Made by a program: the position numbers and the translations under genes. Of a DNA stretch of 64,000 bases, positions 9,949 to 18,024 are shown piece after piece; position 1 is the first letter of the stretch; each line of letters opens with the position of its first letter. The notes beneath the pieces are model-generated. The model ran no database searches. It had not been told where the DNA came from and was given only the letters and a program-made list of their open reading frames with translations. The DNA comes from Diacronema lutheri (taxonomy: Eukaryota > Haptophyta > Pavlovophyceae > Pavlovales > Pavlovaceae), in NCBI GenBank assembly GCA_019448385.1, contig JAGTXO010000007.1, positions 434,001-498,000 on the forward strand, read 5' to 3'.

Positions 9949-11026
9949 ATGGCTCCGGACGAGCGCTGCCTGTACGCGCTCATCGGCGTGGAGCGGCGAG
10001 CGAGCAAGGCGGAGATACGAAAGGCGTGCCACCGGCTCGCGCTCCTTTCCCACCCCGACAAGCATCCGCACGATCCCACCGCCACCGACCGCTTTCGCTC
10101 GCTGCAGCGCATCAAAGTGCGCACGCGCGCGCGCGCGCGGCGCACGACGTCGAGGCCGCGTCGACGCGCTCCGCGAGCGCGCGGGTGCGCATTGAGGCGC
10201 TGCGCTGCAACGTGAGCTGATCTCTTGCGCTCCATTACGCGCGCCGCGCGCGCAGGAATGCCTGCTCGACGACGCGCGACGCGCGGCCTACGACGAGACG
10301 GGCCGCGTGGGCGACGAGGATGGGACGGACCGCTTCGCGGGCAAGTCGTTCGATGAGCTGGCGCGACACTTTCGCACGGTATACCCGGCGATCACGCCGG
10401 ACGCGATCGACGAGTACGAGGCGCGGTACCGCGGCTCCGACGAGGAAGTCGCCGACCTCGTCTCCGTTTACAAGAGGTTCGGTGGCTCGATGCAGCACGT
10501 GACGAGCTGCGTGCTCTTTGCCGAGGAGTCGGATCTGAGCCGGTTCAAGCTGATCATCGACGCGCAGGTTCGCGCGGGCGTGCTCACGCCCACCGCCGCG
10601 TACGCCAAGTTCCGCCCGCCCGCTGGGCCGAGCACCGAGGAGGTCATGCGTAGCGCCAAGGCGAAGCTCGAGGCCCGGCGGAGGGCTCGCGCATCGGGCG
10701 GCGACTGCGGCAGTGGTAACGCTGACGGCGCCGGTGGTGGCGGCGGTGCTGGCGGGAGTGACGAAGCATCGCTCTTCGCCGTGATCCGCGGCCGCCAGGC
10801 GAGCCGTGCGGAGGCCTTTGACGCGCAGATGGACGCGCTCGCCGCCAAGTGCGCGCCCCCGCCGCGCAAGGGCAAGAGCAAGAGCAGCGCAAGGGTAAAG
10901 GCTGCCGGCAAGAATGACGAGTCGAGCCCAGCGCGCGGCTTGGTACTCGCGGCGGCGGCCGCAAGGAGCCGCGGCAAAGCTGCGCGCGGCGTGCGCAAGG
11001 CAGGAAACGCGGCCAAAGGCAAGTGA
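9949..11026 (+). CDS. DNAJC9: DNAJC9-like J-domain co-chaperone
   Basis: Two exons, 9949-10116 and 10256-11026, give 312 residues. The intron (10117-10255, GTGCGC...GCAG, phase 0) joins FRSLQRIK to ECLLDDARRAAYDE, restoring a J domain with no gap relative to human DNAJC9. The J domain occupies residues 1-75 with the HPD motif in SHPDKHP. After it comes the DNAJC9-specific region: FDELARHFRTVYPAIT, YRGSDEEVADLVSVYKRFGG and FKLIIDAQVRAGVL. A Gly-rich linker follows, then SLFAVIRGRQASRAEAFDAQ and a Lys-rich tail ending near KAAGNAAKGK. DNAJC9 stimulates HSP70 and in animals is a histone H3-H4 chaperone; both roles are inferred from the family. The basic tail suggests nuclear location. It is slightly longer than the human protein (260 residues) because of the linker. 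Confidence 0.93.
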
Positions 11027-11242
11027 TCCGGCGCCAGCTGGCAGTCTTCCCTGCTCCAGGCTTGGAGGACAGGGTTCCGAGCTCCGAGGTCTTCCCTCCG
11101 TGCCACGCGCTCGTGGCGCGACTCGAGGGTCGCAAACTCGCGGGAGAAAGGCGCACACAGAAAGACGTGGGAAAGCTTGCTGCGGAAGAGTCAAAAAAGC
11201 CATCGTGCGCCCCACCCGGCCGGCTTACTGATTAAGCGCCTC

Positions 11243-11929
11243 ATGCACGCGCTCACGGCGAGCTGGACGTGGTTCGAGCACTTGGCGGACCCGCACGGGC
11301 AGCTGATGTGGGAGAAGAAGATCCGCACACTCGGCGCGACCTCCACCGTCGAGCAGTTCTGGTCCTACTTTGAGCACGTGCCGCCGCCGTCGGAGCTCTT
11401 CCAAAGCGGCGTGTGCGTCGGCCGGCAAGTCGAGTCGCTATCTATCTTCCGCGGCAACGTGCTGCCCAAATGGGAGGACCCGATGAACGAACAGGGCGGC
11501 GAGTGGTTTGCACGCAAACCCTTCCCGCCCGCCATCCTCGACGCGATCTGGGAGCTGATCGTCCTCGCGATGGTGACGGAGACGCTCGACCCGCGAGGTA
11601 GCATCATGGGCGCGCGGGTGTGCGACAAGAGCGCGCGCGGCCGCGCCTTCTACCGGCTCGAGGTGTGGTACTCCGCGCAAGCCAATCCCGAGGACGTGCG
11701 AACCAAGCTGCTCCATACGCTCACCAACATTCCAGTGCACGTGAAGGACGGCGGCGCGGCGGGCGGCGAGCGCCGCAGGTTGACAAAGGGCGAGATCCCA
11801 AAGTTTGAGATGCGCTCGCACGAGGTGCAAAAGGCGGTCGAGCTCCAAAAGGACCTCGGGCTCGTGCCGCACTGGGTCGCGCCCGGTGGCGCCGCGCCCA
11901 AGGGCGCGGTCGATAGCCCTTGGGACTGA
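11243..11929 (+). CDS. EIF4E: eIF4E-family mRNA cap-binding protein
   Basis: A single exon of 228 residues starting at ATG 11243; the frame extends upstream only through non-ATG codons. The core is recognisable throughout: HALTASWTWFEHL (the N-terminal 'HPL-x-W-x-WF' strand), LMWEKKIRTLGATSTVEQFW and IFRGNVLPKWEDPMNEQGG. The two tryptophans that sandwich the m7G cap (LMW and KWED) and the glutamate beside the second are present, as is the dorsal FW used by eIF4G/4E-BP partners. The protein begins almost at the core, so the usual disordered N-terminal arm is missing. Two insertions are seen, one before the SIFRG strand and one charged segment near residues 170-190. It could be a class II/4E-HP-like member. 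Its stop lies 18 bp from the stop of the convergent gene. Confidence 0.92.
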   Translation: MHALTASWTWFEHLADPHGQLMWEKKIRTLGATSTVEQFWSYFEHVPPPSELFQSGVCVGRQVESLSIFRGNVLPKWEDPMNEQGGEWFARKPFPPAILDAIWELIVLAMVTETLDPRGSIMGARVCDKSARGRAFYRLEVWYSAQANPEDVRTKLLHTLTNIPVHVKDGGAAGGERRRLTKGEIPKFEMRSHEVQKAVELQKDLGLVPHWVAPGGAAPKGAVDSPWD

Positions 11930-11947
11930 GGTAGAAAAGGTCAGGCG

Positions 11948-13159
11948 TCACCCCGCACACCCTCTGGTGAGTCGCTCCACAAGGTCGCCCTTTTCGACGC
12001 AGCCGGCGGCGTCAATGGCGCGCTCGCGCAGCAGCGCACGTAGCTCGCGCACCGACAGGCATGCGAGCTTGTCGGCGGACGGGAGCGAAGCGAGCGCGGC
12101 GGCGGGCCGAGGCGCCTCTGCAGCGGCGGCGGGCGCAGGCGAGCGCGGCGCGCCGTCGGGTGCGACGGGCGGCGCTTGTGGCGCAGCAGGCGCCGATGCC
12201 GAGGGCGGGGGCGGGGGCGGCGGTGGCGGTGGCGGCGCGCTGGCGGCGACTGCGCCTCCGCCCATCCTGCGCAGTCGATCGTCGTCGTTACCGGCGGGCG
12301 GCGCTCGGCGCAGGTTGCCGTCCCAGTGCGCGGCGGCGATGACGCGGCCATTGTACACGCGCCCGTCCATGAGCCGAACGCACGCCGCCGCGTCCTTCGC
12401 CGCCGCGAAGCGCACGGCGCAGCAGCACGCCGGGTCGCTCGGGAAGGCTCGAACGGCCTCTAGCGCGCCCGCCTGCTTGCAGCCCTGCCACATGTCGTCC
12501 TCGAGCTCGGCGAGGAAGGCGGCGGGGTCGGGCGCCGAGGCGACGTCCTCGAGACAAAACGCGTTGCTGAGCACCACCACACGCAGCTGCTCCATGTCGT
12601 AGGAGCGCCGCTGGCCGATCGCCTCGGCAATCCGCTCAGCGGCGCTCGGCTCGCCGCCGTCGGCGCCGGCGCCGGCGCCGCCCGCGGTGGCAAAGTCAGC
12701 GACGACGACATCGAGGACGTAGCCGAAAAGGTCGGTGCCGTGCAGCTCGGCGAGCGCGCGGCTCGCCGCCGCCTCCTTCTTGTAGATGACGAGCGCATCG
12801 CCCTTGGCCTTGCCGGCCGCGTCCTTGTAGAGCTTCACGCGCCGAACCTCGCCGCACTTGGAGAAGTGAGTCTCGACCTTGGAGAAGGTGACGTCAAGCG
12901 GCAGGCCGCGCACATACAGTGCGCACCGCGCCACGTCGTCCGCCTCGCGCTTCCGCTTCTTGTCCGCGCCGCCGTGCGCGATGCGCGCGAGCGGATCCGT
13001 ATCGCGCCCGGCCTCGAACGCGAGCTCGAACGCGCGGTCGAGCTCGGCGGACATGCCAGTCTCGCGCTCGAGGGCCTGGCGCGCAAAGTCCGCATTGCGT
13101 CTCGCCGCGGCCGCGAGGCGCGCGCGCTCCGCCCCCATTGCGCGCTCGTACGCCGACAT
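11948..13159 (-). CDS. HTATSF1: Tat-SF1/CUS2-like splicing factor with C-terminal SAP-like motif
   Basis: A single exon, ATG at 13159 to TGA at 11948-11950, 403 residues. An N-terminal helical segment is followed by RRM1 (about 78-155: RNP2-like LYVRGL, then VRRVKLYKDAAGKAKGDALV, very like human HTATSF1). A second RRM follows (about 195-285: RVVVLSNAFCLEDV, FLAELEDDMWQGCKQAG and DGRVYNGRVIAAAHWDG). That second domain has the layout of a UHM, which binds ligand peptides in SF3B1; the usual R-x-F loop is here RVY. A Pro-rich linker leads to a SAP/ARMET-like helix pair (SVRELRALLRERAIDAAGC). The family acts with the U2 snRNP. The SAP-like end is not in human or yeast proteins as I know them. The frame stays open far upstream of 13159, but that region is the antisense of the next gene. 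Confidence 0.88.
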   Translation of the reverse strand: MSAYERAMGAERARLAAAARRNADFARQALERETGMSAELDRAFELAFEAGRDTDPLARIAHGGADKKRKREADDVARCALYVRGLPLDVTFSKVETHFSKCGEVRRVKLYKDAAGKAKGDALVIYKKEAAASRALAELHGTDLFGYVLDVVVADFATAGGAGAGADGGEPSAAERIAEAIGQRRSYDMEQLRVVVLSNAFCLEDVASAPDPAAFLAELEDDMWQGCKQAGALEAVRAFPSDPACCCAVRFAAAKDAAACVRLMDGRVYNGRVIAAAHWDGNLRRAPPAGNDDDRLRRMGGGAVAASAPPPPPPPPPPPSASAPAAPQAPPVAPDGAPRSPAPAAAAEAPRPAAALASLPSADKLACLSVRELRALLRERAIDAAGCVEKGDLVERLTRGCAG

Positions 13160-13247
13160 GGCCCCGCCCGCGCCACCCCACGCAAGCGGAGGCGAAACCG
13201 CGACGACAACCGCGGCGCGGCTCTCGCGCGAGGCGCGAGAGCGTGCA
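13160..13247. promoter_or_regulatory. Short bidirectional intergenic region (88 bp)
   Basis: Only 88 bp separate the ATG of the Tat-SF1-like gene (minus) from the ATG of the next gene (plus). Promoters and both 5' leaders must lie here or overlap coding sequence. No TATA-like motif is visible. Confidence 0.45.
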
Positions 13248-15624
13248 ATGGACGGCACGGACGAGAGCGTGCCGTGGTGGCGCCGCGTGGCGCAAAACTC
13301 TCTGCAGGTTGTGCAGGCCGCCGACCAGACCCTCTGGTCCTTCGTCAGCGACGAGCCCTCGGGTGCGGGCGCGCCGGCGGCGGCCGCGCTAGAGCGCGCG
13401 CCGCCACCGGCGCCAAACCTGTCCGAGCTGCTGAGCAACCTGGACGCGGTGCTCGACCGTGTGACAGACGAGTCGGACACGCTCGACGCTGATTCGCAGC
13501 ATGTGGCACCAACCGTCAACACGGCCGGCGCGCCGCCCGCCTCGAGTCCAGGCGCCGCGCCGTCGGGCGCGCCGGCGCGAGCCGCCGGCGCCGTCAGCGG
13601 CGACGACGGCTGGGGCGATCTGGACACGGAGGACGGCGAGGGTGACGAATGGGACGAGTGGCCCGCCGAGAGCGTCGAGGTGGCCACCGCGCAAGCGTGC
13701 ACACCAACGCCAATCGCGCCATGCGCGCTCGCGACCCGCACGGCGGCCGCGCGTGCGCCTGAGGTGGTTGGGCTCGCGCGCGCCGAGGCGGTGCCGGCGT
13801 CACCGGCCGCTCGAGAGCATGGTGGTGCGCCCGCCGAGTCTGGCGCATTCGTCTGTCCTACCGGCTCGTCGGGCGCGGGTAGCGACGCCGACCCCGCCGC
13901 CGATGGCGGCGGCACATCGTCGCCGCCGGCCGCCCGCCGCACGACGGTCGGCGCACGCGGCGCCAGCCCTCGAGCGGAGGGGCGGCGCAGCGCAAGCCCG
14001 GACGCTTTAGCGGAGCACGCAGATGGCGATGGCCAGGTGGCGTGCCGCACGCCAGAGCCACGCAGCTGCGAGCGCGCGCGCACCGGTCTTGGTGGCCGCG
14101 TCGAGCGCGACGGCGCCGCCGGTGGCGACGGTGGCGACGGTGGCAGCGGTGGCGACGGTGGCGACGGTGGCGACGGTGGCGACGGTGGCGACGGTGGCGA
14201 CGGTGGGATCGGCGCGTGGGCATTAGACGCGGGAGGCGCGGTGACGGGCGGCGCGGAGGAGCCGGCGGCGGCGACAGGCCCGATGGCGAGGTTGGCAGAG
14301 CCGCAGCCAGAGCAGTGCGCGCAGGCGGTGGAGGAGACGGACGAGGAGGACGGCGACGCAGACTGGTTGGAGGGCAGCCAGACCAGCTCCGCCGTGCAGG
14401 CCGCGGTTGTGCAGCCTGCACGATCGCCTCCGCGAGCGCAGCCGCAGCCGCAACGTCTCGCCGCGAGTCCACGGCTTGGCGCCTGCGGGCGAGCAGTAGG
14501 TGCGCGCGACAGCGCTCGCAGCCGCAGCGGCGGCGGCGGGCATGGCGCAGCTGGTGGCGCGGCCGGCGGTGACCACGTTGCCGATCGCACTCTCGCCGGC
14601 GACGGCGCCGCCGCTACAGCCGCCGACCGCGCTCGGACGCTGCCGCTGTACGACGCGCACGCAGGCACCGGCGCGGCGCGCGCGCCGGACAACACGGCGA
14701 GCGGCTGCGGCGGTGGCGCGAAGCGCGAGCCGTCAACGGCGAGCAGCCCCTTCGCCGACGTGCGCCTGCCGGGCTTCTCTCTCGGCAGGATTGGCCACGC
14801 CTTCGACGGCAGTCTACTCAACGTTGGCGTGAGCGCGCTCGAGGCCGTCGGCGCGAGCGCGCTCCGGGCGATCACGCGCGACGAGGGCGCGGCGCGCGCG
14901 GCGGGCGCGGACGGCCGCGCGCGCGCCGCGAGCAGCGAGCGCATGCGCGCATTGGGCACGCGGTTTGCGTCCGTCGGCCTGGACGACTACGAACCGTCTT
15001 ACCTCCGATGGTACATGCGTCGTGGTTGTGCGGGCACGATGGAGTCGCTCGAGGATCTGCGCGACGTGAGCGCGCGCTCGCTCGCGCGCAAGAGCGCGCG
15101 ACTGCCGCCGATGCAGCGCGCGGCGATTACGGGCACGTGGGCCGCCGTGGATGCGGCGCTCGCGCCCGCAGACGCTGGCGGCGCGCAGCGGCGCCGCGCG
15201 CACGCGCTCTTGCCCGAAGGCGTAGGGCCGAACATCGAATGCCTGGTGCACGCTGCCCTCGACGCGATGATCCTGCCTGGCCTCGCCGAGCTGCGCGCCG
15301 AATTGCGCACGAGCGCGCGCGCCGGCGCGGGCAGCGTGGACGCGCGCTCGCGCGCCGCGCGCGCGTGCTGCGCGTCGGGCCTGGCGCTGTGCGCGGCGGC
15401 GTCACTCTGTCTTCTTCTGCAGCTGGGCGCGCGCTGCCACCAGTCGGCCGAGTCGGAGGAGGGTGCGTGCGGTCCTCGCGTCGCGCGCGAAGCCGCGCGG
15501 CGGTCTCCATCTGGCCTGCGCTCCGCGCGCCTTTGTCCGCGCTCAGCTCCGGTGCCCCAACTGCCCGGACTGCCGTGCCCCGACTGCCCGGACTGCCGTG
15601 CCCCGAATGCCCGTGCACGCGCAT

Positions 15625-15669
<45 letters not shown>

Positions 15670-16059
15670 CGCGCGCGCGCGCCTCTGCGCTGCCCACCCG
15701 CGCGGTGCGCAGGCGACCTGCTCGCGCACTTGAGCTCCTCGGCCGCGCCGCGCGATGGCGGCGCGCCCAACGCGGCGCAGCTCACGGGCGCATCGTTTCC
15801 GTTTGCGACCGGCGTCGAGCGCGCTCTCTGGGCAGCGCATTGGACGGCCGAATGGGCGCGTGCGCTGCTCGACGCGGCGCGCGGCTGGGCGGACGAGTGC
15901 GCCGATGCGCTCGGCGACGGCGCGGCTGAGTTAGACGCGTTCGGTGGCGCCATCCTCCTGATCCGCTCGCAGGTCGGCGCTCTCGCGACGCATGTGAGCG
16001 ATGCGCAGACGCTCGTGCTGCCGTGCCTCAAGTACACGGCTCTCTCAGATCTGCTCTGA
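13248..16059 (+). CDS. Acidic, mostly disordered protein, weakly FAM114-like
   Basis: Two exons, 13248-15462 and 15713-16059, give 853 residues. The intron is supported by a phase match: donor GGTGCGTGC, acceptor GTGCGCAG, joining SAESEE to GDLLAHL. It contains a 23-bp tandem repeat and a 42-nt C run. Residues 1-60 form a short helical start (VPWWRRVAQNSLQVVQAADQ). A long Ala/Asp/Glu/Pro-rich region follows, with a (GGD)n tract at about 292-318. Only the C-terminal third looks folded: LLNVGVSALEAVGASAL resembles the 'GGLDALEFIGKKT' segment of FAM114A proteins, and FGGAILLIRSQVGALATHV resembles their last helix. That resemblance is faint and from memory. FAM114 proteins bind Rab2 at the Golgi; I would not transfer this without a profile search. 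Confidence 0.72.
14121..14201. repeat. 9-bp coding minisatellite (GGTGGCGAC), nine units
   Basis: Nine consecutive 9-bp units, one of them GGTGGCAGC, encode Gly-Gly-Asp/Ser repeats inside the disordered part of the acidic protein. The run ends at a diverged unit at 14202. Confidence 0.9.
15553..15613. repeat. 23-bp intronic tandem repeat, 2.6 units
   Basis: Units at 15553, 15576 and 15599 (partial) follow the pattern tgccccRactgcccggactg plus ccg. They lie inside the intron of the acidic protein gene, just upstream of the C run. Confidence 0.8.
15627..15668 (+). repeat. 42-nt uninterrupted C run in an intron
   Basis: Forty-two consecutive C residues on the sense strand, 43 nt before the CAG acceptor at 15712. 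It may serve as a polypyrimidine tract; the run could also form an i-motif/G-quadruplex. Its length may be a sequencing estimate. Confidence 0.85.
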
Positions 16060-16382
16060 CTGGAGCACGTCATCCAACGCCCGCTAGCAGAAGCCGAGCG
16101 TAGCATGATCGCCGCCCGCCGTCGCGGCGTCAGCCGTGGCCACCGCCAGCGCCGACGGGCGGGGCGCTGGCCCGAGCTCGCAAAGTGGTCCGCTCACACA
16201 CCAGCTCACCGACTGCCGCTCTTTGCACAGCGTGAGCACGCGCTGTGGCTGGATCGGACGGGTGTTGACGGGCGAAGGCGGCCCGCCGGCTTCTGCTCTT
16301 GCGCGGCGTAGCGCGCGAGCGAGCGCACCCTTGCCAGCTTGCGCGCTCGCGCGGTGCAGCCGCGTGCCTACCGCAACGTCGC
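16060..16382. other. Convergent 3' intergenic region, nothing recognised
   Basis: 323 bp between two converging stop codons. It presumably holds both 3' UTRs and poly(A) signals, but I see no clear AATAAA-like signal, RNA gene or repeat. Confidence 0.4.
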
Positions 16383-16637
16383 TTAGCCGAGGTGCAACGT
16401 TGTGTCGGACACGTTCTTTCCCTGCGAGTTGCCCTGCTTGGGCTGCGCGCGCGCGCCGTCGCCGCCAAAGAGTTCATGGTCCTTCGGCTTGAGCTCGGAG
16501 CCGGCCTTCTTGTAGCGGTCGGGCGCGTCGTTGCCGAAGATGTTGTGATCTGCCGGCTTCTTGTCCGACCCGGCCATCGGCTTGTGCGCCACCGGCTCGT
16601 CGCTGAACACGTTCGAATCTGGCCGCTTTGCGGACAT
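16383..16637 (-). CDS. Small repeat protein with three N-[IV]-F units (paralogue A)
   Basis: A single exon of 84 residues, ATG at 16637, stop TAA at 16383-16385. The whole protein is three tandem units of about 22 residues, beginning RPDSNVFSDEP, PADHNIFGNDAP and PKDHELFGGDG, each running into a Lys/Gly-rich end such as KKAGSELK. The tail is GKNVSDTTLHLG. No membrane segment or signal; predicted disordered and highly charged. The NIF/NVF motifs recall HN1/Jupiter-type microtubule-associated proteins (JPT1 has an ASNIFG motif), but the match is only a few residues, so the function is unknown. It is clearly homologous to the divergent neighbour at 16734, which supports both as real genes despite their size. 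Confidence 0.8.
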   Translation of the reverse strand: MSAKRPDSNVFSDEPVAHKPMAGSDKKPADHNIFGNDAPDRYKKAGSELKPKDHELFGGDGARAQPKQGNSQGKNVSDTTLHLG

Positions 16638-16733
16638 CGCCGTACCCCTCGGCCCTTCGCCTCTCTGACAACTCTCCTTCCGGGAACTTTCCTCCGCTGG
16701 GAGCGCCGAGGGGAACGAACACGCACGGGCTGA
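16638..16733. promoter_or_regulatory. Bidirectional promoter region between paralogues (96 bp)
   Basis: Ninety-six bp between two divergent start codons of homologous genes. Because the genes are an inverted duplicate, a symmetric or shared promoter is likely. No named motif is visible. Confidence 0.45.
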
Positions 16734-16961
16734 ATGTCTCACCGCCCCGCGGACCACAACATCTTCTCTGACGACGGCCCAGCCAAGGTGAAGATGCCGG
16801 GCAGCGACAAGCGTCCCAAGGACAATGAGCTCTTTGGCGAGCTGGGCGCGTCTGCGCAGATGCGCAAGGGCAACAGCGCCGGCAAGAACATCACCGACTC
16901 GAGCTTGCAGCTCGGGGGCGACTACCCCGAGCCACCATCCGTGACGGACAAGGTCAAGTAA
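16734..16961 (+). CDS. Small repeat protein with two N-[IE]-[FL]-F units (paralogue B)
   Basis: A single exon of 75 residues, ATG 16734 to TAA 16959-16961. Two units, PADHNIFSDDGPAKVKMPG and PKDNELFGELGASAQMRKG, align with units two and three of paralogue A. The match extends through the tail (GKNITDSSLQLG versus GKNVSDTTLHLG). Paralogue A has one extra N-terminal unit; paralogue B has an extra acidic/Pro C-terminus (DYPEPPSVTDKVK). No known domain beyond the faint HN1/Jupiter resemblance. Start choice: first ATG in the frame, and the homology begins immediately after it. Confidence 0.8.
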   Translation: MSHRPADHNIFSDDGPAKVKMPGSDKRPKDNELFGELGASAQMRKGNSAGKNITDSSLQLGGDYPEPPSVTDKVK

Positions 16962-17266
16962 AGGGGGATGCCATGGCGTGCGCTGGTCTTGCCGCCGCTC
17001 TGCCGCTTTCTTATTCCGCAACGCGATGCCCCAATGGACGCACTTGGCGAACCCAATTGAGCGCGCAGGGCCGACGCTCCCGCGACTGCGCCCCGCACAC
17101 GACGTGTCACGATGTTTGCTTTCGTGGCACCCGTTTTTCCCCTCCTCCCCGTCTACCACCCAGCCGGCACGGTGTCGTCCCTGCCCGACCTGACGACAGG
17201 ACTGCGCTCGCTGCTCCGTGCCCGCCAGCGACCACTGACGACGGTGCTCACGCTGCAAGTGCATCG
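16962..17266. other. Convergent 3' intergenic region, nothing recognised
   Basis: 305 bp between the stop of paralogue B and the stop of the dynein light chain on the other strand. Random frames only; no repeat or RNA gene seen. Confidence 0.4.
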
Positions 17267-17953
17267 TCAGATCGAGATGCCAAAGACTGTGGTCAACGCC
17301 TGCATCTGGTCGTTTTCGTATTTGTACGCCACGTAGTTGTCGTTCTGCAAGTCCCAATACTGCGACGTTGCGGTCTGTACGGATGCGCCCGTCTTCTGCG
17401 TGAGCGTCGTCGTCACTGCGCGTGCGGCGGCGAGCGGCGGCCGCCCGATGATGAGGCGCCCGCGTCCGACGGCGGTGCGCGCGCGCGCTGCACAGGGCGC
17501 GTGCGACATGCCGCGCGCGCAGCAGCGAACCGCGCCTGGCGCATACCGACATATTTGAACGGCTTGTTGAGCGCGGACAGCTCTTTCAAGCAGTTCTCGA
17601 CGATCGTCGCCGTCCATTGCCCAATCTACGCGGCGCGCACGCGAGCGATGTCGCGACATGCGACGACTCGATTTGGGAGCGCGGCGCACAGCGGGACGCG
17701 CCTCGCGCGCGACGGCCGCGCGTCCGGCGCGGGCGTTCTCGAGCGCGCACCTTGCCGTGCGAGAAGCCCTGCTCCGCGAGGCAGGCCTTGCAGACCTTCT
17801 CGATGATCAACATCACCTCGTCGCCCACGAAGACGTGCGCCTGCCATGCGCACGTGCGCGCGCCAGGTACGTACGGCACGTAAGCACATCAGGCGCGGTG
17901 CGCCGCCAGGCGAGCGCAGCGCGAGCTCTCACCTCCTCGTCGTCCTCTGCCAT
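17267..17953 (-). CDS. DYNLT1: Tctex1-type dynein light chain (DYNLT), four exons
   Basis: Exons 17933-17953, 17751-17840, 17547-17625 and 17267-17415 on the minus strand add up to exactly 112 residues plus stop, the family's usual length (human DYNLT1, 113). The spliced protein reads AHVFVGDEVMLIIEKVCKAC, then IGQWTATIVENCLKELSAL, NKPFKYVVTTTLTQKTGASV, SQYWDLQNDNYVAYKYENDQ and finally ALTTVFGISI. It aligns nearly gap-free to DYNLT1, including the conserved Q-x-T, KPFKY-V and terminal FG-[IL]-SI. The intron donors are GTGAGA, GTGCGC and GTATGC. DYNLT dimers bind dynein intermediate chains and cargo, in cytoplasmic and axonemal dynein. The tiny first exon (seven residues) and its ATG are supported by phase. 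The gene is divergent from the giant dynein heavy chain. Confidence 0.93.
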
Positions 17954-18024
17954 GGCTGAAAAATAACGGCCAAAAGGCGGCAACGATGGCAGTGGTGCGT
18001 TTGGGTTGAGATCATCCACACAGA
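17954..18024. promoter_or_regulatory. 71-bp bidirectional region: dynein light chain / dynein heavy chain
   Basis: Only 71 bp separate the two ATGs. The segment is locally AT-rich (ctgaaaaataacggcc next to the light chain). A shared promoter would couple expression of two dynein subunits. Confidence 0.5.

Noticed and set aside
13160-14959. 600-residue upstream extension of the Tat-SF1-like frame
   Set aside because: It is antisense to the acidic protein gene; the Tat-SF1 homology begins only after ATG 13159.
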